Shown: positions 7,916-15,026 of the stretch, piece after piece
Layout: each line of letters opens with the position of its first letter
Position numbering within the stretch: position 1 is the first letter of the stretch
Assembly (NCBI GenBank): GCA_028873745.1
Contig: JAPPNT010000006.1
Coordinates: 1-31,858 of the forward strand
Length of the DNA stretch: 31,858 bases
Direction: 5' to 3'
DNA from: Chloroflexota bacterium
GTDB taxonomy: Bacteria > Chloroflexota > Dehalococcoidia > Lucifugimonadales > UBA1127
Made by a program: the position numbers and the translations under genes
Notes under the pieces: model-generated
What the model was told of the DNA's origin: nothing
The model's input: the letters and a program-made list of their open reading frames with translations, nothing else
Databases searched by the model: none

Positions 7916-7947
7916 AGAGAGGGCCGCGTCAGCGGCCCTCTCTCTTT
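7916..7947. terminator. Bidirectional terminator between convergent genes
   Basis: A 12-bp stem (7916-7927 with 7932-7943) closed by loop GTCA. The plus side runs into CTTT and the minus side into a C/T-rich stretch (CTTCTTTC). It lies between the stop codons of the FmdB-like gene and the amidohydrolase gene. Confidence 0.75.
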
Positions 7948-7965
7948 ACCCGAATTCGACTTGGC

Positions 7966-9015
7966 CTACACCTTGGCGAACTGCGGGAAGACCTTCAGGG
8001 GGTTGTTGTGGATGATGTCGACCACGTCCTGCTCCGTCAGTATGCCCGAGTCGATGTAGTACTGGAAGATGGGCAGCAGGTCGTCGGAGGTCCGGCCAAG
8101 GTTTGCATCCGACTTGTGGTCGCCTTCCTTCCGGATGGCTCCGCCGGAGCCGGGGGCCTCGGTGCCGAACGCGGTGGCGGCGGGGCCCCACTGCCGGATC
8201 GACAGCGCCAGGTAGTCGATGTCGTACAGGCAGGTGTCGAAGTAGAGGTTGCCGCCCTCCCAGTCGCCGCGGTGGCGGGAAGAGTCGATGAACCGGTCAA
8301 GCGCGCCGCCGCCGTGGGCGATGCAGATGCGCAGGCCCGGGTACCGGCTGAACAGGTTCTTGCTGTCGTAGCAGAGGATCCGGGAGGCCAGGAAGGTCTC
8401 GACCACGAAGCCGACCTGGTAGTTGCCGGGGATGTGGGCGATGCGCGGGTCAAGGCAGTTGGTGCCGTGGATGAAGACCGGCACGTCGTACTTCTGGCAG
8501 ATCTCGTAAACCGGGAACCAGTACGAGGTGTTCATGCCGGGGGAGTTGTGGCGGCCGTCAGGGTCGGGGCTCAGGTACGTCCCGGCGAAGTTGCGCTCCT
8601 GGATGTTGTACTCGAACTCCTCGACACAGTTGCCGAGGTCCGGCGCCTCCGCGATCTGCGGCAGCATGGTGGTGGACAGGAACCTGTCCGGGAAGTTCTG
8701 GGTCTGGTGGTGGATCGTGTCGTTCGTGAACTCGCACCATCGCTTGAGCAGGTGGCGGGGCATCCAGCCCATCATGCGGAAGGGCCGGGGGCCAATGACC
8801 TGGACGTCGATGTTGCGGTCGTCCATGAAGTCCACGTGGTACTTGTTCCGCTCGTACATCAGCTCGTCGCTCAGATTGGCCGGCCTATTGCCGCCGGAGC
8901 GGAATGGGCTCTCTCCGACGTGCCCGGATGCGAAGCCCATGTCGATCCAGCTCACCGTGCCGGGCGGGCCGGATACGTGACCATGGACATCCAGGACTTT
9001 CGTGCCATTGAACAT
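7966..9015 (-). CDS. Metal-dependent amidohydrolase, ACMSD-like (Amidohydro_2 family)
   Basis: The 349-residue protein fits the TIM-barrel amidohydrolase-2 family, which includes aminocarboxymuconate-semialdehyde decarboxylase and related decarboxylases/hydrolases of aromatic breakdown. Metal-site candidates are the N-terminal H11-x-H13 (LDVHGHVSG), His183 (VPVFIHGTN) and His234 (IAHGGGALDRF). At the position of the usual late Asp (F-G-S/T-D), this protein has Glu286 (FGTEAPGSGG), a variant to note. I took ATG 9015, preceded by AAAGGAGGAG, in place of an in-frame ATG at 9057, because the barrel starts at MFNGTKVLDVHGH. It is convergent with the FmdB-like gene and follows the epimerase gene on the same strand after 156 bases. 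Substrate unknown. Confidence 0.88.
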   Translation of the reverse strand: MFNGTKVLDVHGHVSGPPGTVSWIDMGFASGHVGESPFRSGGNRPANLSDELMYERNKYHVDFMDDRNIDVQVIGPRPFRMMGWMPRHLLKRWCEFTNDTIHHQTQNFPDRFLSTTMLPQIAEAPDLGNCVEEFEYNIQERNFAGTYLSPDPDGRHNSPGMNTSYWFPVYEICQKYDVPVFIHGTNCLDPRIAHIPGNYQVGFVVETFLASRILCYDSKNLFSRYPGLRICIAHGGGALDRFIDSSRHRGDWEGGNLYFDTCLYDIDYLALSIRQWGPAATAFGTEAPGSGGAIRKEGDHKSDANLGRTSDDLLPIFQYYIDSGILTEQDVVDIIHNNPLKVFPQFAKV

Positions 9016-9171
9016 AGTGCTCCTCCTTTGTTTGGGCGCCACTAGCCCCGGTATCAATTAGGACTGGCGCACATGGTATCACAACAGTCAATTCCTGAGA
9101 CCATTCCGGTCCCAGTCTGAGTGCGTCTGGCGGCAGCCCTGGCTGCCCGGTTTACGCGGGGGCGTCGACAA

Positions 9172-10119
9172 TTACCTCCAGTCGGGAGTGGCCCGCATCC
9201 ACTCGGCGTACTCGGCGATGGCGGGCCCGATGGTGTACTGCGGCTGGTAGCCAAGCTCTTCGCCGATGCGAGAGATGTCCATGAACGGGTCGCTGCGCCA
9301 GTTGGGACTCCTGCCCGGCTGCAACTCGAAGTTGACGCCGGGCGCCGCCGCGGAGACCGCGTCGGCAACGTCCTGATTCGAGGTGCCGTGGCCGCTGCCG
9401 ATGTTGTAGACAGTGTGGTTGAGAGAGCCAGCCATGGACAGGAGCTGCACGCCCTTCGACACGTCCTTGACGTAGGTCCAGTCGGTGAGGTCCTCGGCGA
9501 AGGGGACGCCGCCCCGGCCGTAGTCGGGCGGGTTGCCGGTGACGGCGGCGCGGGTCATGCGGCTGGGCATGTTGAAGCCGCTGTAGTAGAGCGGCCCGTA
9601 GATGCTGCCGATGCGCATGAAGACGACGCTGATGCCTGTCTGGCTGGCGTAGAGGGAGCCGAGGGTCTCAAAGCTCTTCTTGTAGGCCTCGGTAGCGTTG
9701 CTGGTTGGCAGCGGCAGGGGCGCGCCCTCCGAGAACGGGCCCTCCCGAAGTCCCAGGTACACCGACTGAGAGCTGGCGACGAGCACCCGGTCAATGCCGC
9801 AGATGCGCGCGGTCTCCATGACGTTGATGAGCCCGCCCATGTTGGTGCGGTACTCGTCGCCAGGCGAGAGGGAGCCGAGGCGCGGGGCCACCATGTGGGC
9901 GATGCGGTTGACGTCGTATTTCCTCACCGCCTCGACGATGCTCAGCGGGTTGGTGACGTCGACGTTGGCGATGTGGACTCTCTTGCCGATCTCGTCCTTG
10001 AACAGGTCGGGTTCGCGGCGGGAGCTGTGGACGCCGATGACCACGTCCTCGCCGGCGTCGAGCACGTGGCGGACTGTGTGCATCCCTATGAAGCCCATCC
10101 CACCGATGATGAGTAGCAT
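9172..10119 (-). CDS. NAD-dependent epimerase/dehydratase (extended SDR)
   Basis: The 315-residue protein has the N-terminal nucleotide-binding motif GGMGFIG (residues 5-11) and the extended-SDR order: Asp/Asn-containing turns, VASSQSVYLG, then MRIGSIYGP and VYNIGSG. The expected YxxxK catalytic pair reads T-E-A-Y-K (in NATEAYKKSFETL): the Lys can be aligned but Thr sits where Tyr is expected, with a Tyr three residues later. This may be a shifted active site or a non-canonical enzyme. The start is ATG 10119 with a GGGGG stretch upstream; 14 codons of upstream in-frame sequence are not family-like. A consensus promoter lies 75 bases upstream. Sugar-nucleotide or other substrate cannot be assigned. 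Confidence 0.88.
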   Translation of the reverse strand: MLLIIGGMGFIGMHTVRHVLDAGEDVVIGVHSSRREPDLFKDEIGKRVHIANVDVTNPLSIVEAVRKYDVNRIAHMVAPRLGSLSPGDEYRTNMGGLINVMETARICGIDRVLVASSQSVYLGLREGPFSEGAPLPLPTSNATEAYKKSFETLGSLYASQTGISVVFMRIGSIYGPLYYSGFNMPSRMTRAAVTGNPPDYGRGGVPFAEDLTDWTYVKDVSKGVQLLSMAGSLNHTVYNIGSGHGTSNQDVADAVSAAAPGVNFELQPGRSPNWRSDPFMDISRIGEELGYQPQYTIGPAIAEYAEWMRATPDWR

Positions 10120-10193
10120 GCATACCCCCTTTGTATTGGCGGCGTACGTGGCGCGGGGCACAGGTCACCCCTACCCGTATCGCATAGGGCGTC

Positions 10194-10222
10194 AGGATAT
10201 GCACGAGGTAGGGGGGTGTCAA
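10194..10222 (-). promoter_or_regulatory. Promoter for the epimerase gene
   Basis: On the minus strand a perfect TTGACA (10222-10217), 17-base spacer, TATCCT (10199-10194). Expected start near 10187, leaving a leader of about 68 bases. Confidence 0.65.
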
Positions 10223-10280
10223 CCCTGGCCGTAGCTGCGTCGAGCCTCTCACGCGGTTGCGGCTGAGGGCTCCGTTCGCC

Positions 10281-10309
10281 TTGACACTGGCACCCTGCGC
10301 AGATAGAAT
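10281..10309 (+). promoter_or_regulatory. Promoter for the BtuF-like gene
   Basis: A perfect TTGACA (10281-10286), 17-base spacer, TAGAAT (10304-10309, five of six). Expected start near 10316, leaving a leader of about 66 bases. I looked for a cobalamin riboswitch in the leader and see no room or conserved B12-box for one. Confidence 0.75.
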
Positions 10310-10381
10310 CGGGCCAGCCAGCAACCGCCTCGTCCTCGGGTTCGAGTATGAGCCGGGGGCCCTGCACTGGAGGTGTCCGCC

Positions 10382-11329
10382 ATGGCCTCGACTGCCCAGC
10401 GCATATGTTCACTGTTGCCGAGCGCGACGGAGATAGTATACGCGCTGGGGCTCGGCGACCGGCTGGTGGCGGTGACGCACGAATGCGACTATCCCTCGGC
10501 GGCCTCGGCACACCCGGCGGTCACCAGCGCGGGGTTCAACCCGGCGAGCATGTCCAACCGCGACATCCACAACCACGTGACCGCAAACGTCCACAGCGGC
10601 AGCAGCATCTACACCCTCGACCGGCCGCTGCTGGAGGAGCTCAACCCCGACCTGATCCTGACGCAGGAGCTATGCGACGTCTGCGCCGTGTCCTACGACA
10701 CCGTACAGGACGCCGTGCGTCACCTTCACGGTGACAACACGGTGCTTTCTCTCGAGCCGACTTCGCTGTCGGCGATCCTTGACACGATTACGCAAGTGGG
10801 CGGTGCGACGGGGACGGAAGAGCAGGCGGCGCGGGTCGTGGTGGAGCTGCAGGCCCGCATCGCCGCGGTGGAGGAGCGCACCAAGGCTGCGTCAGAACGG
10901 CCGCGCGTGTTTACGATGGAGTGGATGGACCCGCCCTTCGCCGGCGGACACTGGGTGCCGGAGATGGTACGGCTTGCAGGAGGGACGGCGGGCATCGTGC
11001 CGGAGGGGCAGCCCTCGCGAGAGGTCACGTGGGACGAGATCACGGCGTTTGACCCTGAGTACATCATCGTGATGCCGTGCGGATACCACTTGGACGCGCT
11101 GGAGCTGGAGTTCCGGCTGACGCCGTTCCCGGCTGCGTGGGGCGACCTGAAGGCCGTGCGCCGCGGGCAGGTGTACGCGGTGGACGCGACGGCCTACTTC
11201 AGCCGTCCGGGTCCTCGCGCCGTAGACGGCCTGGAGGTGCTGGCGGAGATCCTGCACCCGGAACTATTCCCGCGGCAGAAGCCCCTCGACGCCTGGCGGC
11301 CGCTGGAGTTGCGCGACTGCGTGCAATAG
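10382..11329 (+). CDS. BtuF-like periplasmic-binding-fold protein (putative cobalamin-binding protein)
   Basis: The 315-residue protein matches the helical-backbone binding-protein family (BtuF/FhuD type): RICSLLPSATEIVYALGLGD at the N-terminus, LLEELNPDLILTQELCDVCA in the first lobe and FDPEYIIVMPCGYHLD in the second. There is no signal peptide or lipobox, and no BtuC/BtuD permease or ATPase is adjacent. It therefore belongs to the cytoplasmic or orphan members often labelled cobalamin-binding protein. I chose ATG 10382, with GGAGG eight bases upstream, over the GTG at 10373, which overlaps that site. Ligand not demonstrable from sequence. Confidence 0.8.
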   Translation: MASTAQRICSLLPSATEIVYALGLGDRLVAVTHECDYPSAASAHPAVTSAGFNPASMSNRDIHNHVTANVHSGSSIYTLDRPLLEELNPDLILTQELCDVCAVSYDTVQDAVRHLHGDNTVLSLEPTSLSAILDTITQVGGATGTEEQAARVVVELQARIAAVEERTKAASERPRVFTMEWMDPPFAGGHWVPEMVRLAGGTAGIVPEGQPSREVTWDEITAFDPEYIIVMPCGYHLDALELEFRLTPFPAAWGDLKAVRRGQVYAVDATAYFSRPGPRAVDGLEVLAEILHPELFPRQKPLDAWRPLELRDCVQ

Positions 11330-11369
11330 GTGAGGCCTCCCACTAACCCAACCAAAGGACGGAGCGACG

Positions 11370-12032
11370 ATGAGTTCGGGAGTCCGCAATCGCCTGTTCA
11401 TCGGCCTGCTGCTGCTGGCCCTGGGCGGCATGTTTCTGGCCGAGAACCTCACCGACTTCGAGTTCGACTGGGGCGACTGGTGGCCCGCAATCCTCATCAT
11501 CCTGGGCGTCGTGAGCCTGCCTTCGTCGCGCTGGGCCGGCGTCGTGCTCACCCTGGTGGGCGCGGTCTTCCTCGTCGACAACCTTGACGTTCTGGAGGTC
11601 AACGTTGGCGACTTCTGGCCGGTCGCGCTCATTGCGGTCGGCGTTTGGGTACTCCTCGGCGGATTGGGGCGCCGGGGGCGCAAGAGCCGCGCTGGGGATA
11701 CCTCGGCGGATGACCTCGACGTTTCGTGCGCCTTTGGCAGCGTCGAACGGCGTGTGATGAGTGGGAACTTCCGTGGCGGCAAAGCGTCCGTGATGTTTGG
11801 CTCGGCGACCTTGGACCTCCGCGACGCAGTGCTGGAAGGCGGGGCGGCAACGCTGCACGTCGAGGTGCTCTTCGGCAGCGCGGAAATCTACGTGCCCGAC
11901 GGATGGGCGGTGGAAGTGCAGGCCGACGCTAATCTGAGCAGCATAGAGACAAAGCACCGGGCGCCATCGCAACCGTCTGCCACTCTCACCCTGACCGGCT
12001 CTTGCACCTTTGGGGGCATCACGATCCTGTAA
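11370..12032 (+). CDS. LiaF-like membrane protein (DUF5668-type transmembrane domain plus cell-wall-stress C-terminal domain)
   Basis: The 220-residue protein has four predicted membrane segments (about 8-24, 37-51, 55-70 and 82-99). The first half is an internal duplication: the pattern N-L-x(7)-G-D-x-W-P occurs at 26-39 and again at 71-84. A basic linker (RRGRKSR) and a soluble beta-rich domain follow, with repeated FGS motifs (CAFGSVERRV, MFGSATLDLR, LFGSAEIYVP). This architecture is that of LiaF and related sensors or modulators of envelope-stress two-component systems. No histidine kinase or regulator lies nearby. The start follows GGACGGAG. It is 40 bases after the BtuF-like gene and probably shares its transcript. 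Confidence 0.8.
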   Translation: MSSGVRNRLFIGLLLLALGGMFLAENLTDFEFDWGDWWPAILIILGVVSLPSSRWAGVVLTLVGAVFLVDNLDVLEVNVGDFWPVALIAVGVWVLLGGLGRRGRKSRAGDTSADDLDVSCAFGSVERRVMSGNFRGGKASVMFGSATLDLRDAVLEGGAATLHVEVLFGSAEIYVPDGWAVEVQADANLSSIETKHRAPSQPSATLTLTGSCTFGGITIL

Positions 12033-12160
12033 CGGCCCTCGGCGCGCATGGACGTTTGCCAAGGTTGAAGCAGGCCCCCGTGTCTGGAGGCGCACCACCT
12101 CTTTCCCGTGCCGAACTCCTTACCTATTCCATATGGGAAAGTATTTGATTGTTAGGGGAA

Positions 12161-12189
12161 TTGACAACAACCCACCATTGGCGTAGCTT
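12161..12189 (+). promoter_or_regulatory. Probable promoter for the Rieske/ABC/HDO gene train
   Basis: A perfect TTGACA (12161-12166), 17-base spacer and TAGCTT (12184-12189, three of six). The region just upstream (12128-12160) is unusually A+T-rich for this window and holds the near-palindrome TTCCATATGGGAA. Start expected near 12196, leader about 46 bases. Confidence 0.5.
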
Positions 12190-12241
12190 TACCAACTACG
12201 GCTAAGGGCAAGGTGTGCGATTCAGCAAGGAGGGTGTGGAT

Positions 12242-13663
12242 ATGGTCACGTATATCAAGGGCAGGGGTGACCGAAACCTCCGGGACCTGGTGGACCTCGA
12301 GACCGGCGTGGTCAGCCGAGAGGTCTACGTCAACGAAGACATCTACGCGCAGGAGCTCGAGCAAATCTACGGGCGGGCATGGCTCCTCGTTGGGCATGAG
12401 AGCCAGGTGGAGAACCCCGGCGACTTCGTGCTCGGGCGGATGGGCGAGGAGGAGGTCATCCTCACGCGCGACCGCAAGGGGCAGATCCACGTCTTCCTGA
12501 ACACGTGCCGTCACCGCGGCATGAAGGTCTGCCGGTACGACGACGGCAACGCGCTCGTATTCACCTGCCCCTTCCACGCGTGGACGTACGACACGGACGG
12601 GCGGCTGGTGGGCGTGCCGCACCACCACGACGCCTACTTCGACGAGCTGGACAAGAGCCAGTGGGGTCTGGCCGAAGTGGCCCAGATGTGCAACTACTAC
12701 GGCTCTATCTGGGCGACGTGGGACCCCAAGGCGCCGTCGTTCGAGGACTATCTTGGGCCGTTCAAACAGACGGTGCGCTGGGCGTTCCAGGCTTCTGACG
12801 GCACGGACGCGGGCGTCGAGCTCTACAAGCCGGCGCAGCGGTGGAGGCTCCCCTCCAACTGGAAGTTCGGGGCGTTCAGCTTCGCGGGCGACAGCGCCCA
12901 CGCGGCCATGACCCACCTCTCGGTGAACGCGGCGGCCATCGGCCCGCAGGGCGAGGTCGAGGGCGGCGGGCGGCACCCACTGGCGGCGCCGTTCCCCTCC
13001 AAGCGCGGGTACATGTCGAGCCGCGAGCTTGGCCACGTTGGCCAGCTCGCCATCTACGAGCAGCCGGGCGTGGCCGACTACCGCGACACGTGGCTGCTCG
13101 AACCCGGAGTCGACGACTACTGGCGTGAGACGCGGGAGATCAAGAAGCAGAAGTTCGCGAACGAGTTCCTGCACATGCAGAGTGACGGCCAGTTCCACAT
13201 CTGGCCCAACGCGACGATGTCCGACTGGCGCATCCTCATGTGGCACCCACACGGCGTTGGTATGACGGAGAGCTGGCGCCAATATCAGGTCGATAAGAAC
13301 GCCCCGAAGCACGTGAAGGACGCCAAGCGGCGGTACGTCATGCGCTACTGCGGACCCGCCGGCATCACCGAGTCCGACGACATGGAGAACTGGAACTACG
13401 CGCACCCAGCGAGCCTGGGCATGGTGGCGCAGCGGTACCCTTACAACTTCCAGTTGGGCCTGCACCACAACCATTACGACGAGCGGATTCCGGGCGTGAC
13501 CATCGGCGACCGGGGGCCGTCGGAGGAGAACCAGCGCGCAAGGCTCCGCCGCTGGGTGGAGTTCATGGAAGCGGGCAGCTGGGACGACATCTTCCCCGTC
13601 CGCAAGAACGGCAAGTCCAACGGCAAGCCGCGCGGCGGAAACGGCATCAGCTCGTCTTGGTAG
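12242..13663 (+). CDS. Rieske non-heme iron oxygenase, alpha (large) subunit of a two-subunit ring-hydroxylating type
   Basis: The 473-residue protein carries the Rieske ligands Cys89-Arg-His91 and Cys109-x2-His112 (CRHRGMKV...CPFHAWTYD). The catalytic segment is NWKFGAFSFAGDSAHAAMTH, giving Asp217, His220 and His225 as bridging residue and iron ligands; the common E-N after NWK is replaced. The late ESDDMENW supplies the expected third (Asp) ligand. This is the benzoate/biphenyl-type alpha subunit, unlike the phthalate-type genes elsewhere in the window, and a beta subunit follows two genes later. Start ATG 12242 has GGAGGG seven bases upstream and is preferred to an in-frame GTG at 12215. 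No ferredoxin or reductase gene is adjacent; electron donors must be encoded elsewhere. It opens the gene train that includes an ABC importer. Confidence 0.92.
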   Translation: MVTYIKGRGDRNLRDLVDLETGVVSREVYVNEDIYAQELEQIYGRAWLLVGHESQVENPGDFVLGRMGEEEVILTRDRKGQIHVFLNTCRHRGMKVCRYDDGNALVFTCPFHAWTYDTDGRLVGVPHHHDAYFDELDKSQWGLAEVAQMCNYYGSIWATWDPKAPSFEDYLGPFKQTVRWAFQASDGTDAGVELYKPAQRWRLPSNWKFGAFSFAGDSAHAAMTHLSVNAAAIGPQGEVEGGGRHPLAAPFPSKRGYMSSRELGHVGQLAIYEQPGVADYRDTWLLEPGVDDYWRETREIKKQKFANEFLHMQSDGQFHIWPNATMSDWRILMWHPHGVGMTESWRQYQVDKNAPKHVKDAKRRYVMRYCGPAGITESDDMENWNYAHPASLGMVAQRYPYNFQLGLHHNHYDERIPGVTIGDRGPSEENQRARLRRWVEFMEAGSWDDIFPVRKNGKSNGKPRGGNGISSSW

Positions 13664-13695
13664 TCGGTGGCCTTACTCGCGTCGGAGGATAGCCA

Positions 13696-13944
13696 ATGAC
13701 GACAGAGGGCGGCGCGCCGAAGTCGGAGCGCAAGCGCGTCAACACCCCGGATGGCATGTTCATCCGGGACATGCCTGAGGGGACCAAGCTCGAATTGAAG
13801 AACGGCGACCTCGTCGAAGTCACGCTGAACGCCAGGGACGGCGGTTGGCTGGTGGGTCGGGTCGTTGAAAGCGAGCGGCCTGAATCGGTCGGTACTGAGG
13901 ACTGGATCTTCTTCGCTGAGGTGGCCGCGGAGATCGAGGCATAG
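13696..13944 (+). CDS. Small protein of unknown function between Rieske alpha and beta genes
   Basis: An 82-residue hydrophilic protein that I do not recognise. It has no cysteine, so it is not a ferredoxin. The middle (KLELKNGDLVEVTLNARDGG) looks beta-rich and might form an SH3-like barrel, but this is a guess. A clear GGAGGA lies eight bases before the ATG. It lies 32 bases after the alpha subunit and 25 before the beta subunit, so it is almost surely co-transcribed and may act in assembly or regulation of the oxygenase. Confidence 0.7.
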   Translation: MTTEGGAPKSERKRVNTPDGMFIRDMPEGTKLELKNGDLVEVTLNARDGGWLVGRVVESERPESVGTEDWIFFAEVAAEIEA

Positions 13945-13969
13945 CAAACCTGTACCGGAGGGGAGTCCC

Positions 13970-14509
13970 GTGACTGTCCAGAGCGCAGAGACCGCATGGG
14001 AGCGGATGCTCCTGGAGCGGGAGATCGAGCGGTTCCTGTACGATGAGGCGGCTATGCTGGACGAGCGGCGCTTCAGCGACTGGGGCGACCTGCTGGCCGA
14101 GGATATCCACTACCACATGCCCATCCGCCGGAACGTGAAGTTCGGCGAGCAACACCGGGAGAACACGGACACCGAGTCGGAGATTTCGTGGTTCGACGAA
14201 GGCAAGCGCACGCTTATGGGCAGGGTGCGGCAGCTCAACACTGGTGTGCACTGGCCGGAGGAGCCGTTCTCGCGCGTGCGTCACATCATCACCAACGTGC
14301 GGGTGCTCGCCGTAGACGGCGACGAGGTGGAAGTCAGCAGCAACTTCTTCGTCTGGTCCAACCGGCTACGCGATGAGTGCGTGATGTTCATCGGCACGCG
14401 CAATGACATTCTCCGGCGGGACAGCGAGACGGGCTGGAAGATCGCCAAGCGGCTGATCCTGCTCGACCAGAACGTATTGCTGGCCAAGGTGTTTTCCACG
14501 TTCTTCTAG
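13970..14509 (+). CDS. Ring-hydroxylating dioxygenase beta (small) subunit, SnoaL/NTF2 fold
   Basis: The 179-residue protein matches the beta subunit family: EIERFLYDEAAMLDERRFSD at the N-terminus, then HYHMPIRRN, and the C-terminal WKIAKRLILLDQNVL strand region. Beta subunits carry no cofactor; they build the alpha3-beta3 hexamer. The start is GTG 13970, chosen because GGAGGGGAG lies just upstream and the family N-terminus begins there; ATG codons upstream lie within the preceding gene's frame region and lack a ribosome site. It partners the alpha subunit at 12242. Confidence 0.9.
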   Translation: MTVQSAETAWERMLLEREIERFLYDEAAMLDERRFSDWGDLLAEDIHYHMPIRRNVKFGEQHRENTDTESEISWFDEGKRTLMGRVRQLNTGVHWPEEPFSRVRHIITNVRVLAVDGDEVEVSSNFFVWSNRLRDECVMFIGTRNDILRRDSETGWKIAKRLILLDQNVLLAKVFSTFF

Positions 14510-14551
14510 GCTGCCATAGAAAAGCGAGAAATTGTCGGGGGGAAGTCCGGC

Positions 14552-14902
14552 ATGGCCCTGAGCGTAGAGTGGCGAACGAAAGGCGCGAAGAACGACGCGA
14601 TCCTCGTCCTGGACGGGGACGGCGCCATTCGTGAAGCCATCGTGTGCAACGACACGATCTTGTCACGCTTCCTGACTGAGCAGCTCGCCGATCTCGACAG
14701 CTGGCGGGGGCAGTCGCTCGTCGAGGGCGAGCAACGGGAGCCGGAGGCGTGGGGGGAGCTCGTCATCTCGCGTGCGGGGACGGGAGAGGTCATCGAGGCC
14801 GACCCGGAGCTCTTCTGGCAGGGCATCTACCTCTGGTTCCGCTCCCACGGGATTGACTATGACACACCCATGAAGCGGAGCAATTCCCTAATCGAGGACT
14901 AG
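14552..14902 (+). CDS. Hypothetical protein in the Rieske oxygenase gene cluster
   Basis: A 116-residue acidic protein with one cysteine and no motif that I recognise. The N-terminal half looks alpha/beta (DAILVLDGDGAIREAIVCND), and a Trp/Tyr-rich segment FWQGIYLWFRSHGIDYD sits near the end. GGGGGGAAG precedes the ATG. It lies 42 bases after the beta subunit gene. The 124 bases after it, before the binding-protein gene, hold only a weak GGCGGG/CCCGCC inverted repeat (14958-14984). Confidence 0.65.
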   Translation: MALSVEWRTKGAKNDAILVLDGDGAIREAIVCNDTILSRFLTEQLADLDSWRGQSLVEGEQREPEAWGELVISRAGTGEVIEADPELFWQGIYLWFRSHGIDYDTPMKRSNSLIED

Positions 14903-15026
14903 AGGCACGGAACCAAAGAGACTCTGTTGGCGTCTTATTCGTCCAAAACGGGATTCCGGCGGGAGCAGGCTGTTCCGCCCCGCCACAGCTGATGGAAACA
15001 GGTCACGATCAATAAGGAGGGGCGCA

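Noticed and set aside
10330..10356. tRNA T-loop-like sequence GGTTCGAG
   Set aside because: No paired T stem, anticodon arm or acceptor stem can be drawn around it; it lies in the leader of the BtuF-like gene.
10316..10381. Possible cobalamin riboswitch before the BtuF-like gene
   Set aside because: The leader is only about 66 bases and lacks a B12-box, which is too short for the known class.
12152..13474. 440-codon minus-strand frame opposite the Rieske alpha gene
   Set aside because: Same artefact; the sense strand has full Rieske and iron-site motifs and a good ribosome site.
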